Source of the DNA: Actinomadura rudentiformis
GTDB taxonomy: Bacteria > Actinomycetota > Actinomycetes > Streptosporangiales > Streptosporangiaceae
DNA: 64,000 nucleotides
Reading direction: 5' to 3'
Assembly (NCBI RefSeq): GCF_008923185.1
Contig: NZ_WBMT01000005.1
Location: 186,001 to 250,000, forward strand
This document shows positions 35,412 through 43,366 of the stretch, piece after piece. The notes beneath the pieces were generated by a model, which did not search any database, had not been told where the DNA came from, and saw only the letters and a program-made list of their open reading frames with translations. Both the position numbers and the translations under genes were made by a program. Numbering within the stretch: the stretch's first letter is position 1; each line of letters begins with the position of its first letter.

Positions 35412-36691
35412 CAGCCCCAGCCCTTGAGAAGGCCGCGGTACTTGCCGTCCACCGTCTTGGCGGCGCCCGCGGCGTCGGTGTTGCCGCTCACCATGCCCTG
35501 GTAGGCCTGCACGAGGGGCTCGAACAGCTGGCCGCCCTCGGGGATCCACGCCCGCGGCACGGCGGTGTCGACGATCGGCTTCCAGGTGTTGACCAGCTCG
35601 CTGTTCTTGACCTCCGGCACGGCGTAGGCGGACGTGCGCGTCGGCAGCAGCCCCAGCTTGCCGGCGATCTTCGCCTGGCTCTCGGTGGAGGCCATGAAAC
35701 GCACGAAGGCGTACGAGGCGTCCAGGTTCTTGGAGCCGGCGTAGACGGTGTAGTCATGCCCGCCGGTCGGCGCCGCCGCCTTCGCCGAACCCGCCGGCAC
35801 CGGCGCCACGCCGAGGTTGGCCTTGTCCTTGAACGCCGAGCCCTTGAGCGCGTCGGTCGCCGACCACGGGCCGTTGTAGATCATCGCGGTCCTGCCCTCC
35901 TTGAGGGCGGTGATGGCCGCGGTGTAGCTGTCGGTGATGGCGGGCTTGGGAGCGGCGCCCGACGTCATCAGGTCCTCCACGACCTTGAGCCCGGCCACGC
36001 TCTGCGGGGAGTTGATCGTGATCTTCTTGCTGCCCGCGTCCACCAGGTCGCCGCCCTCGCCGTAGATGAACGGCAGCAGGAAGTAGGCGTCCACGTTCAG
36101 CGTCAGCCCGGTCTTGCCCGTCTTGGACTTGACGTCCAGCGCGGTCTGCTTGAGCTCGGCGATGGTCTTGGGCGGGGTGTCGTGCCCGGCCTTCTTGAGC
36201 AGGTCCTTGTTGTAGAGCAGGCCGAGCGAGTCGGTCACCTGCGGCACGCCCCACGTCTTGCCGTTGTACTTCACGCTCCCCGCCGGCGCGGCGAGGAAGT
36301 CGTCGGGCTTGTCGAGCGCGTACGTTCCGTCCAGCGGCGCGAGGTAGCCCAGCGAGGCGAACTCGGTCATCCAGCCGACATCGGTGCGCAGCACGTCGGG
36401 CGCGCCCGACCCGCTCTGCGCGGCGGTCTTGAACTTGTTCTGCGCCTCGCCGAACGGCACGTTGATGTAGTTGACCGTGACCTTCGGGTGCTTGGCCTTG
36501 AACTCGGCGATGAGCTCCTTGAACGCGGGGCCCTCCACCGCCGCGTCCGAGGTGTCCCAGTAGGTCACCGTGCCGCTGACGGTCGCCGGGTCGATGGACG
36601 TGCCGGACTGGGGCTTGTCGCCACCGCCGCCGCAGGCGGCAAGAGCGAACGCAAGACAGGCGGCAATGCCTGCCAGGGGGGTGCGCCGCAT
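35411..36691 (-). CDS. malE: Maltose/maltodextrin-binding lipoprotein MalE
   Basis: Encodes 426 residues; a strong AAGGAGG precedes the ATG. The lipoprotein signal is MRRTPLAGIAACLAFALAAC (lipobox LAAC, Cys 20). The mature protein has VTYWDTSDAAVEGPAF and LLYNKDLLKKAG typical of MalE. It is the first gene of the malEFG-alpha-glucosidase-malR operon. Confidence 0.93.
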   Translation of the reverse strand: MRRTPLAGIAACLAFALAACGGGGDKPQSGTSIDPATVSGTVTYWDTSDAAVEGPAFKELIAEFKAKHPKVTVNYINVPFGEAQNKFKTAAQSGSGAPDVLRTDVGWMTEFASLGYLAPLDGTYALDKPDDFLAAPAGSVKYNGKTWGVPQVTDSLGLLYNKDLLKKAGHDTPPKTIAELKQTALDVKSKTGKTGLTLNVDAYFLLPFIYGEGGDLVDAGSKKITINSPQSVAGLKVVEDLMTSGAAPKPAITDSYTAAITALKEGRTAMIYNGPWSATDALKGSAFKDKANLGVAPVPAGSAKAAAPTGGHDYTVYAGSKNLDASYAFVRFMASTESQAKIAGKLGLLPTRTSAYAVPEVKNSELVNTWKPIVDTAVPRAWIPEGGQLFEPLVQAYQGMVSGNTDAAGAAKTVDGKYRGLLKGWG

Positions 36692-36708
36692 CGTTCCTCC
36701 TTGTCAAG

Positions 36709-36725
36709 GGGCCGGTGACCGGCCC
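36709..36725 (-). promoter_or_regulatory. Hairpin in the malE leader
   Basis: A 7-bp perfect stem (GGGCCGG / CCGGCCC) with a 3-nt loop lies a few bases upstream of the malE ribosome site. It could modulate translation or mark the end of an upstream transcript. Confidence 0.4.
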
Positions 36726-36751
36726 GTCGGGTGGAGGACGGTAGCAACGCC

Positions 36752-36791
36752 CTTGCAAACCGGTAAATCCCTTGCAGAAACTTTCAGAAAG
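36752..36791. promoter_or_regulatory. Candidate MalR sites: CTTGCA direct repeats upstream of malE
   Basis: CTTGCAA at 36752-36758 and CTTGCAG at 36771-36777 are direct repeats 19 bp apart. They are followed by the perfect inverted repeat CTTTC-A-GAAAG (36781-36791). CTTGCAG repeats are the described MalR/glucose-repression elements of the Streptomyces malE promoter, so the same role is likely. Confidence 0.65.
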
Positions 36792-36890
36792 ATCGTGCTC
36801 ATTCTGTTATCAAGATCACACACGCGTGCAGCCTGAAAGAACGGGTGCAGCCCGAAGAAACGGCCCTGCAGGCCGGAGTGCCGGTGTGGC

Positions 36891-38003
36891 TCAGGGAGTG
36901 GGAAGGGTGGCGTCCACGGCCTCGGGGGTGAGGATGTGGTCGAGGACCATCGCGGCGCAGCCGCTGAGGCCGGCGCGGTCGCCGAGGCGGCTGGGCTCGA
37001 TGCGGAGACGCCGGGTCGCCAGGGCGGTGGCGCGCTGGTAGACGACCTCGCGGACGCCCGCGATCAGGGGCTCGTAGGCGCCGGTGAGGTCGCCGCCGAG
37101 GACGACGACGGCGGGGTTGAGGAGGTTGACGGCCGCGGCGATGACCTCGCCGATGCGGCGGCCGGCATCGCGGACGAGGGCGACCGTCGCGGGGTCTCCG
37201 TCGCGGGCGAGGGCGGAGAACGCGGCGAGGTCGGAGGCGCCTGAGCGCGCGAGGAGGGCGGCGCCGCCCGCGACGGCCTCGACGCAGTCGAGGTTGCCGC
37301 AGCGGCAGGCGGTGCCGTCGCCGTCCTGGACGGGGATGTGGCCGATCTCCCCGGCGGCGCCCAGCGCGCCGCGCTGGATCCGGCCGCCGGTGATGAGGCC
37401 GGCGCCGATGCCGGTGGAGACCTTGACGAACAGGAGGTCGCCGAGCTCGGGGTAGGCCGCGCGGTGCTCGCCGAGGGCCGCGATGTTGACCTCGTTGTCC
37501 AGGAACGCCGGGACGCCGAAACGGTCGTCGATGGCGGGACGGATGGGGGTGCCGTCCCATTCCGCGGCGGCGAACTCGACCGTGCCGGGGATGCCGATGC
37601 CCGCGCCCCGGACGGTGGCGGAAGGCAGACCGGCCTTGGTCAGGAGTTCGTCCCACTGGTCGAGAAGGGCGGGGAGCGTGCGGGTCGATTGCTGCTCGAA
37701 CGGAGCCTGGAGGAGGACCTCGCCGGAAAGGTCGCAGATGGCGGCCTGGCCTCGGGACTTGCCCAGGTTGGCGACGAGGACGGTGCCGCCGGCGGCGTTG
37801 AACTCCAGCCGGGCCGGTGGGCGGCCGCCGGTGGAGGGGCCGTCGGCGCGTTCGACCAGGAGGCCGCCCGCGATCAGCTCGTTCACCCGGAGGGCGATGG
37901 CGGGGCGGGACAGGCCGGTGAGCCTGGCCAGCTCGGCGCGGGTGTCGACGCCCTCCTCGCGGATCAGCCGGAGCACGTCGCCGCTGGTGGACGGGCGGCG
38001 CAT
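36891..38003 (-). CDS. ROK-family transcriptional regulator
   Basis: Encodes 370 residues from the ATG at 38003; an ATG at 38054 would add 17 unlike residues. The N-terminal winged HTH (TRAELARLTGLSRPAIALRVNELI) is fused to a ROK sugar-kinase-like domain. This domain has DNEVNIAALGE and the zinc motif CRCGNLDCVE. It is divergent from edd-glk-eda and upstream of malE. Control of the Entner-Doudoroff operon, or of glucose use generally, is inferred from position. Confidence 0.88.
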   Translation of the reverse strand: MRRPSTSGDVLRLIREEGVDTRAELARLTGLSRPAIALRVNELIAGGLLVERADGPSTGGRPPARLEFNAAGGTVLVANLGKSRGQAAICDLSGEVLLQAPFEQQSTRTLPALLDQWDELLTKAGLPSATVRGAGIGIPGTVEFAAAEWDGTPIRPAIDDRFGVPAFLDNEVNIAALGEHRAAYPELGDLLFVKVSTGIGAGLITGGRIQRGALGAAGEIGHIPVQDGDGTACRCGNLDCVEAVAGGAALLARSGASDLAAFSALARDGDPATVALVRDAGRRIGEVIAAAVNLLNPAVVVLGGDLTGAYEPLIAGVREVVYQRATALATRRLRIEPSRLGDRAGLSGCAAMVLDHILTPEAVDATLPTP

Positions 38004-38055
38004 CCGATCAGTGAAGCACGGGCGACTTCGGCATGTCGAGCCGATCAAGTTCATG

Positions 38056-38104
38056 ACTTAGGTAAGTTTTCCTTCGTAAGTGGGTTGTTTCGATGGCGTA
38101 AGTG
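38056..38104. promoter_or_regulatory. TAAGT repeats in the ROK/edd intergenic region
   Basis: The inverted repeat ACTTAGGTAAGT (38056-38067) is followed by two exact copies of CGTAAGTG (38075-38082 and 38097-38104), 22 bp apart, about two helical turns. They cover the edd promoter. A binding site for the adjacent ROK regulator is plausible. Confidence 0.5.
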
Positions 38105-38114
38105 CCGGTAGTTT
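38085..38114 (+). promoter_or_regulatory. edd promoter
   Basis: TTGTTT (38085-38090), an 18-bp spacer and TAGTTT (38109-38114) stand 8 bases before the ATG. No Shine-Dalgarno is visible, so the mRNA is probably leaderless. Confidence 0.5.
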
Positions 38115-38122
38115 TCTGGTAC

Positions 38123-39943
38123 ATGAGCCTTCATCCGGTGGTCGAGCAGGTCACACGGCGTATCTCCGAGCGCAGCGCCGATCGGCGGGCGTCGTATCTG
38201 GCGCGGATCCAGAACGCGCGGACCACCGGTCCCGCCCGGGGCGGCCTGGGGTGCGCCAATCTCGCGCACGGGTTCGCGGCGTGCGGGCCGCTGGAGAAGC
38301 TCCAGCTCCGCGGGAACGTGACGCCGAACGTGGCGATCGTGTCCTCGTACAACGACATGCTCTCGGCGCACCAGCCGCTCAAGGACTACCCGGACATCCT
38401 CAAGGCGGCCATCGCCGACGCGGGCGGCACGGCGCAGTTCGCCGGGGGAGTGCCCGCCATGTGCGACGGCATCACCCAGGGGCGCGCCGGGATGGAGCTG
38501 TCGCTCTTCAGCCGGGATGTCGTGGCCATGGCGACCGCGGTCGCGCTGTCGCACGACATGTTCGACGCGGCGCTGCTGCTCGGGGTGTGCGACAAGATCG
38601 TGCCCGGGCTGGTGATCGGGGCGCTGTCGTTCGGCCATCTGCCGGTGATCCTCGTGCCCGCCGGGCCGATGCACTCCGGGTTGCCGAACGCGGAGAAGGC
38701 CAAGGTCCGCAAGCGCTACGCGGCGGGCGAGGCCGATCGGGACGAGCTCCTGGCCGCGGAGGCCGCCTCGTACCACTCGGCGGGCACCTGCACGTTCTAC
38801 GGGACGGCCAACTCCAACCAGCTCCTGATGGAGGTCATGGGCCTGCACCTGCCGGGCGCCAGCTTCGTCCCGCCGGGCACCGAGCTGCGGCAGGCGCTCA
38901 CGGCCGAGGCGGGACGGCGGGTGCTGGAGCTCACCGACCTGCGGGGCGAGGCCTACACCCCGATCGGCGAGCTGCTGGACGAGCGGGCCTTCGTGAACGG
39001 CGTGGTGGCCCTGCTCGCCACCGGCGGCTCCACCAACCACACGCTCCACCTGGTCGCCATGGCCGCCGCCGCGGGCATCGAGCTGACCTGGGACGACTTC
39101 GACGAACTGTCGGCGGTCACGCCGCTGCTCACCCGGCTCTATCCCAACGGCACCGCCGACATCAATCACTTCCACGCCGCGGGCGGCACCGCGTTCCTGA
39201 TCGGGGAGCTGCTGGACGCCGGGCTGCTGCATGAGGACGCGCGTACGGTCGGGGGCGGTGACCTTGCCGCCTACCGGGAGGCTCCGGCGCTGGGCGAGCA
39301 GGGCCTCGTCTGGCAGCACGCGCCGCGCCTGTCGGGTGACACCGCCGTGCTGCGCCCGGTGCGCGAGCCGTTCGACGAGCACGGCGGCCTGCACACGGTC
39401 GACGGCAACCTCGGCCGCGCCGTCGTCAAGGTGTCGGCCGTACCGGAGGAGTGCCGCCTGATTGAGGCCCCCGCCCGGGTCTTTGAGACACAGGAACAAC
39501 TGCAGGAGGCGTTCGCCGCGGGCGAGCTGGAACGGGACATGGTCGCGGTGGTCCGCTACCAGGGTCCGCGTGCCAACGGCATGCCCGAGCTGCACCGGCT
39601 CACCCCGCCGCTGGCGGTGCTCCAGGACCGCGGCCACAAGGTCGCGCTCGTGACCGACGGACGGATGTCGGGTGCGTCGGGCGCGGTGCCCGCCGCCATC
39701 CACGTCTCCCCGGAGGCGGCCGCGGGCGGGCCCCTCGCCAGGGTCCGCGACGGCGATGTCATCAGGCTGGACGCCGACAAGGGACTGCTGGAGGTTCTGG
39801 TGCCGGATGAGGAGTTCGCCGAACGGGCGCCCAGCGGGCGCGCGCCCGCCGAGGACGAGTGGACGGGCACCGGCCGGGAGCTCTTCCACGCGTTCCGCCA
39901 GGCCGTCGGCCCGGCCGAGCGCGGCGCCGGAGTCTTCGGATGA
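38123..39943 (+). CDS. edd: 6-phosphogluconate dehydratase
   Basis: Encodes 606 residues, the usual Edd length. It belongs to the IlvD/Edd family, with [15 protein letters not shown], the cluster-ligand segment [19 protein letters not shown] and the C-terminal DGRMSGASG. It dehydrates 6-phosphogluconate to KDPG (EC 4.2.1.12) and needs an Fe-S cluster. A GTG at 38102 in frame would add 7 residues but lies in the promoter. It overlaps glk (ATGA). Edd rather than dihydroxyacid dehydratase is favoured by length and by the adjoining eda. Confidence 0.94.
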   Translation: MSLHPVVEQVTRRISERSADRRASYLARIQNARTTGPARGGLGCANLAHGFAACGPLEKLQLRGNVTPNVAIVSSYNDMLSAHQPLKDYPDILKAAIADAGGTAQFAGGVPAMCDGITQGRAGMELSLFSRDVVAMATAVALSHDMFDAALLLGVCDKIVPGLVIGALSFGHLPVILVPAGPMHSGLPNAEKAKVRKRYAAGEADRDELLAAEAASYHSAGTCTFYGTANSNQLLMEVMGLHLPGASFVPPGTELRQALTAEAGRRVLELTDLRGEAYTPIGELLDERAFVNGVVALLATGGSTNHTLHLVAMAAAAGIELTWDDFDELSAVTPLLTRLYPNGTADINHFHAAGGTAFLIGELLDAGLLHEDARTVGGGDLAAYREAPALGEQGLVWQHAPRLSGDTAVLRPVREPFDEHGGLHTVDGNLGRAVVKVSAVPEECRLIEAPARVFETQEQLQEAFAAGELERDMVAVVRYQGPRANGMPELHRLTPPLAVLQDRGHKVALVTDGRMSGASGAVPAAIHVSPEAAAGGPLARVRDGDVIRLDADKGLLEVLVPDEEFAERAPSGRAPAEDEWTGTGRELFHAFRQAVGPAERGAGVFG

Positions 39944-40950
39944 GCCCCGCCGGATCCGCGCACGGCGCCGCGCATCCCTGGCTGGTCGCCGACGTCGGCG
40001 GCACCAACGCCCGCTTCGCGCTGGTGGAGGAGCCGGGCGCGGCGCCGAGCCGCATCGGCACGCTCGCCAGCCGTGACCACGCCGGGCTGGCGGAGGCCGC
40101 CGCGACCTACCTCGCCGAGCACGCTGAGGGGACTCAGCCGGGCGCGGCCTGCCTCGCGGTCGCCGGGCCGGTGGTCGGCGGGCGTTTCCGGCTCACCAAC
40201 GCGGACTGGGAGCCGGACACCGCCGAACGGGTGGGAGCCCACCTCGGCCTGGCCCATGTCGAAGTGCTCAACGACTTCGAGGCGCTCGCCCTGTCCCTGC
40301 CGCATATCGGTGAGGCCGACCTCCGCCCCGTGGGCGGACGGGACCTGCCGATCCGGGACGGCTCGGCGCCGCTGTCGGTGCTGGGGCCCGGGACCGGGCT
40401 CGGCATGGCGGGACTGATCCCCACGCCCGGCGGATGGGTGCCGCTGCCCGGCGAGGGCGGCCAGGTGGACGTGCCCGCCGGCACCGACCGCGAGGTCGAG
40501 GTCATGCGGCTGCTCCGCGCCGAGCAGGGCGCGGCGAACGCCGAGTTCCTGCTGTCCGGAGACGGACTGGCCCGGCTCTACCGGCTGCTCGCGACGGTCC
40601 ACGGCGACCGGGTCGAACCCCTCACGGCCGCCGAGATCTGCGTCCGGCGCGACAAGCTCTGCGTCGAGACGATCGAGATGTTCTGCGCGCTGCTGGGTGC
40701 GTTCGCGGGCAACGCGGCCCTCACCTTGGGCGCGCGAGGCGGCGTCTACCTGGGCGGCGGTATCCTCCCGCGGATCGCCGACGTGCTCGAATCCAGCGAT
40801 TTCCGGCGGCGCTTCGAGGCCAAGCCCCGGGTGGAGGAGTACGTTCGAGCCATCCCCACCGCGCTGATCGTCCATCCGAATCCCGCGCTCGTCGGTGCCA
40901 CCGCCCGCCTGGCGCAGACCCTCGCCACCTCGCCCCTGGAGTACGTGTGA
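39940..40950 (+). CDS. glk: Glucokinase of the Glk (non-ROK) family
   Basis: Encodes 336 residues, with an ATGA overlap with edd. The phosphate-binding motif is [15 protein letters not shown] and the catalytic Asp is in [10 protein letters not shown]. The active site continues with [30 protein letters not shown], and the C-terminal [11 protein letters not shown] resembles the proteobacterial Glk (PF02685) rather than the ROK-type GlkA usual in actinomycetes. It phosphorylates glucose (EC 2.7.1.2), supplying glucose-6-phosphate towards the Entner-Doudoroff route. Confidence 0.93.
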   Translation: MSPAGSAHGAAHPWLVADVGGTNARFALVEEPGAAPSRIGTLASRDHAGLAEAAATYLAEHAEGTQPGAACLAVAGPVVGGRFRLTNADWEPDTAERVGAHLGLAHVEVLNDFEALALSLPHIGEADLRPVGGRDLPIRDGSAPLSVLGPGTGLGMAGLIPTPGGWVPLPGEGGQVDVPAGTDREVEVMRLLRAEQGAANAEFLLSGDGLARLYRLLATVHGDRVEPLTAAEICVRRDKLCVETIEMFCALLGAFAGNAALTLGARGGVYLGGGILPRIADVLESSDFRRRFEAKPRVEEYVRAIPTALIVHPNPALVGATARLAQTLATSPLEYV

Positions 40951-41576
40951 ACGCAGACCAGCTGCTCGATCTCGCCCCGGTCATCCCGGTCGTCGTGCTG
41001 GACGACGCCGACACCGCCGTGCCGCTGGCGCGCGCGCTCGTGGCGGGAGGCCTGCCGGTCATCGAGGTCACGCTGCGCACGCCCGCCGGGCTCGCCGCGA
41101 TCGAGCGGATCGCCGCCGAGGTGCCGGACGCGGTCATCGGTGCCGGCACGATCGTGAGCCCCGAGGACGCGGAGAACGCGAAGAAGGCGGGTTCGCGCTT
41201 CCTGGTCAGCCCCGGTTGCACTCCCGCCCTGCGCGAGGCGATGGCCGCCACCGGCCTGCCGTTCCTGCCGGGCGTCTCCTCGGCCTCCGAGGCCATGGCG
41301 CTGCTGGAGCACGGCATCACGGTCATGAAGTTCTTCCCCGCCGAGGCGGCGGGCGGCCTGCCCTACCTGAAGGCGCTCGGCGGCCCGCTCCCGCAGATCC
41401 GGTTCTGCCCGACCGGCGGCATCACGATCGACACCGCACCCCGCTACCTGCGCCTGCCGAATGTGGGCTGCGTTGGCGGCTCCTGGCTGACGCCCTCCGA
41501 CGCCCTGCGCGCCGGTGCCTGGGACAAGATCGAGGCCCTGGCCCAGGCCGCCGCCGCCCTGCGTCCGGCCCCCTGA
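40947..41576 (+). CDS. eda: 2-dehydro-3-deoxyphosphogluconate aldolase
   Basis: Encodes 209 residues from a GTG overlapping the glk stop. It is a class I aldolase with the Schiff-base Lys in VMKFFPAE (K128), Glu in VIEVTLRT (E40) and the phosphate loop CPTGGI. It cleaves KDPG to pyruvate and glyceraldehyde-3-phosphate (EC 4.1.2.14). It completes the two signature steps of the Entner-Doudoroff pathway with edd. Confidence 0.95.
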   Translation: MNADQLLDLAPVIPVVVLDDADTAVPLARALVAGGLPVIEVTLRTPAGLAAIERIAAEVPDAVIGAGTIVSPEDAENAKKAGSRFLVSPGCTPALREAMAATGLPFLPGVSSASEAMALLEHGITVMKFFPAEAAGGLPYLKALGGPLPQIRFCPTGGITIDTAPRYLRLPNVGCVGGSWLTPSDALRAGAWDKIEALAQAAAALRPAP

Positions 41577-41578
41577 TC

Positions 41579-41628
41579 TGCGGCGGGTCGGCCTGACGAG
41601 TTGGCGCCCGGCAGGCCGATCCGCCGCA
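41579..41628 (+). terminator. Terminator after eda
   Basis: A 17-bp stem (41579-41595 with 41612-41628, one G-T pair) with a 16-nt loop starts just after the eda stop. Confidence 0.8.
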
Positions 41629-41696
41629 TCCGCCCCGCATGTCACATTCGCGAGCCTCCTCCCGTCTCCAGGTCACAGACCTGAGGAGGAATCGCG

Positions 41697-42077
41697 ATGA
41701 GCACCCCGACACTGGAGACCTTGGCCGAGCAACGCACGGTCCTGCTCACCACGTTCAAGCGGGACGGCACCCCGGTCGGCACACCGGTGAACGTCGTCGT
41801 GAAGGACGGCCGGGCCTACTTCCGTACGTATGACAAGGCTTGGAAGGCCAAGCGCCTGCGTAACAACCCGAACGTCGAGGTGGCGCACAGTAGTTACCTG
41901 GGGAAGACCAGCAGTGACGCGGTGAAGGGCCACGTGCGGCTGCTCAGCGACGCCGAGGCCAAGCCCGTCCGGCGCCTGCTCGCCCGCAAGCACCCGATCC
42001 AGCAGGGGATCGCCGTGCCGGTCCTGCACAAGCTGAAGCGCTACAAGACGCTGCACTACGAACTCATCCTCGACTGA
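41697..42077 (+). CDS. PPOX-class F420/flavin-dependent oxidoreductase
   Basis: Encodes 126 residues; GAGGAGGAATCGCG precedes the ATG. It is a split beta-barrel flavoprotein of the pyridoxamine-oxidase-like group: LLTTFKRDGTPVGTPVNVVVKDGRAYFRT, WKAKRLRNNPNVEVAH. This short form is the one annotated as PPOX-class F420-dependent in actinobacteria. The substrate is unknown. It lies alone between a terminator and an amidohydrolase gene. Confidence 0.85.
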   Translation: MSTPTLETLAEQRTVLLTTFKRDGTPVGTPVNVVVKDGRAYFRTYDKAWKAKRLRNNPNVEVAHSSYLGKTSSDAVKGHVRLLSDAEAKPVRRLLARKHPIQQGIAVPVLHKLKRYKTLHYELILD

Positions 42078-42119
42078 TGATCCATCTGTGCCCGATAGTG
42101 GGGGCCGGAGGTGGGACGC

Positions 42120-43325
42120 ATGGGCGAGACGTTGCTGTGCGGTGGGCTGGTCTGGCAGCCGGGACTGGACGTGGAGAGCGCGGACATCCTGATCCGGGAC
42201 GGCGTCATCGCCGCGGTCGGGGCCGGGACGGACGACTCCCCGGACGCGGCGGTCATCGACATCCCCGGGCGGCTCGTCCTGCCGGGGCTGGTCGAGGCGC
42301 ACTGCCACCTCGACAAGACGCTCTACGGCGGCCCGTGGGTGCCGCACTCGGCCGGTGAGCCGCTGGCCGAACGCATCGCCAACGACCGGAACAGGCGTGG
42401 AGAGCTCGGCATCCCGGACGTCGACCGCATCACCGCGCTGCTGGAACGGATGGTCGCCGCGGGCACCTCGTACGTGCGTTCCCACACCGACGTCGATCCG
42501 GAGGTCGGGCTCCGGGGGGTCGAGGCGGTGCGGGCCGCGGCGGCACGGCTGGACGGGCGCGTCACCGTCGAGCAGGTCGCGTTCCCTCAACACGGCGTGC
42601 TCGTCAATCCCGGCACCGCCGAGCTGCTGGAAGAGGCGCTCAAGGGCGGGGTCGAGACGATCGGCGGCATCGACCCCGCCGGGTTCGACCGCGATCCGGT
42701 CGGCCAGCTCGATCTGATCTTCGGGTTGGCCGAACGGTACGGCGCCGGGATCGACATCCATCTGCACGACGGCGGCACGCTCGGCGCGTTCGAGTTCGAG
42801 CTGATCATCGAGCGGACCGAGGCGGCCGGGCTGGGCGGCCGGGTCGCGATCAGCCATGGCTACGCCCTGCCGCAGATCGACGCCGCGCCGCGCGAGCGGC
42901 TGATCGAACGGCTCGCGGCGGCGGGCGTCTCGCTGGTCACCGGTGCCGTCTACGACTTCCCCGTGCCGCCGGTGAAGAAGCTGCGCGCCGCCGGGGCGAA
43001 CGTCGCGTGCGGCCATGACGGCATCCGTGACCTGTGGGGCCCGTTCGGCAGCGGCGACATGCTGGAACGGGCGATGCACCTGGCCTACCGCAACACGTTC
43101 CGGCGCGACGACGACATCGAGCTGGCGCTGGAGGCCGCCACGCACGGCGGTGCCCGGCTGCTCGGCCTGGGCGCCTACGGGATCGTCCCCGGCGCCCCGG
43201 CCGACCTCGTCGTGGTGCAGGCGGAGACGCCGGCGGCGGCCGTCGTCACCCGGCCGGTCCGTGACCTCGTCCTGAAGAACGGCCGGGTGGTCGCCCGCGA
43301 CGGCGAACTCGTCCCCGCATCTTGA
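42120..43325 (+). CDS. Cytosine-deaminase-like metal-dependent amidohydrolase
   Basis: Encodes 401 residues from the ATG at 42120 with GGAGGTG seven bases before it; a GTG at 42111 overlaps that site. It is a TIM-barrel amidohydrolase with the metal motif EAHCHLDK, then HLHDGG, ISHGYALP and the catalytic GHDGIRDLWGPFGSGDML. These resemble cytosine deaminase and AtzC-type enzymes. It probably hydrolyses an amine or amide on a heterocycle; the substrate is uncertain. Confidence 0.85.
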   Translation: MGETLLCGGLVWQPGLDVESADILIRDGVIAAVGAGTDDSPDAAVIDIPGRLVLPGLVEAHCHLDKTLYGGPWVPHSAGEPLAERIANDRNRRGELGIPDVDRITALLERMVAAGTSYVRSHTDVDPEVGLRGVEAVRAAAARLDGRVTVEQVAFPQHGVLVNPGTAELLEEALKGGVETIGGIDPAGFDRDPVGQLDLIFGLAERYGAGIDIHLHDGGTLGAFEFELIIERTEAAGLGGRVAISHGYALPQIDAAPRERLIERLAAAGVSLVTGAVYDFPVPPVKKLRAAGANVACGHDGIRDLWGPFGSGDMLERAMHLAYRNTFRRDDDIELALEAATHGGARLLGLGAYGIVPGAPADLVVVQAETPAAAVVTRPVRDLVLKNGRVVARDGELVPAS

Positions 43326-43366
43326 TCACTGTCCTGCTTGATCACACTGTCCTGCTTGATCACGCC
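43321..43366. repeat. Tandem 16/18-bp repeat between convergent genes
   Basis: CTTGATCACTGTCCTG (43321-43336), CTTGATCACACTGTCCTG (43337-43354) and a partial third CTTGATCACGCC follow in tandem. The array contains the stop codons of both the amidohydrolase and the opposing permease, and fills the whole 34-bp spacer. The TGATCA units could also fold as a weak terminator. Confidence 0.85.
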
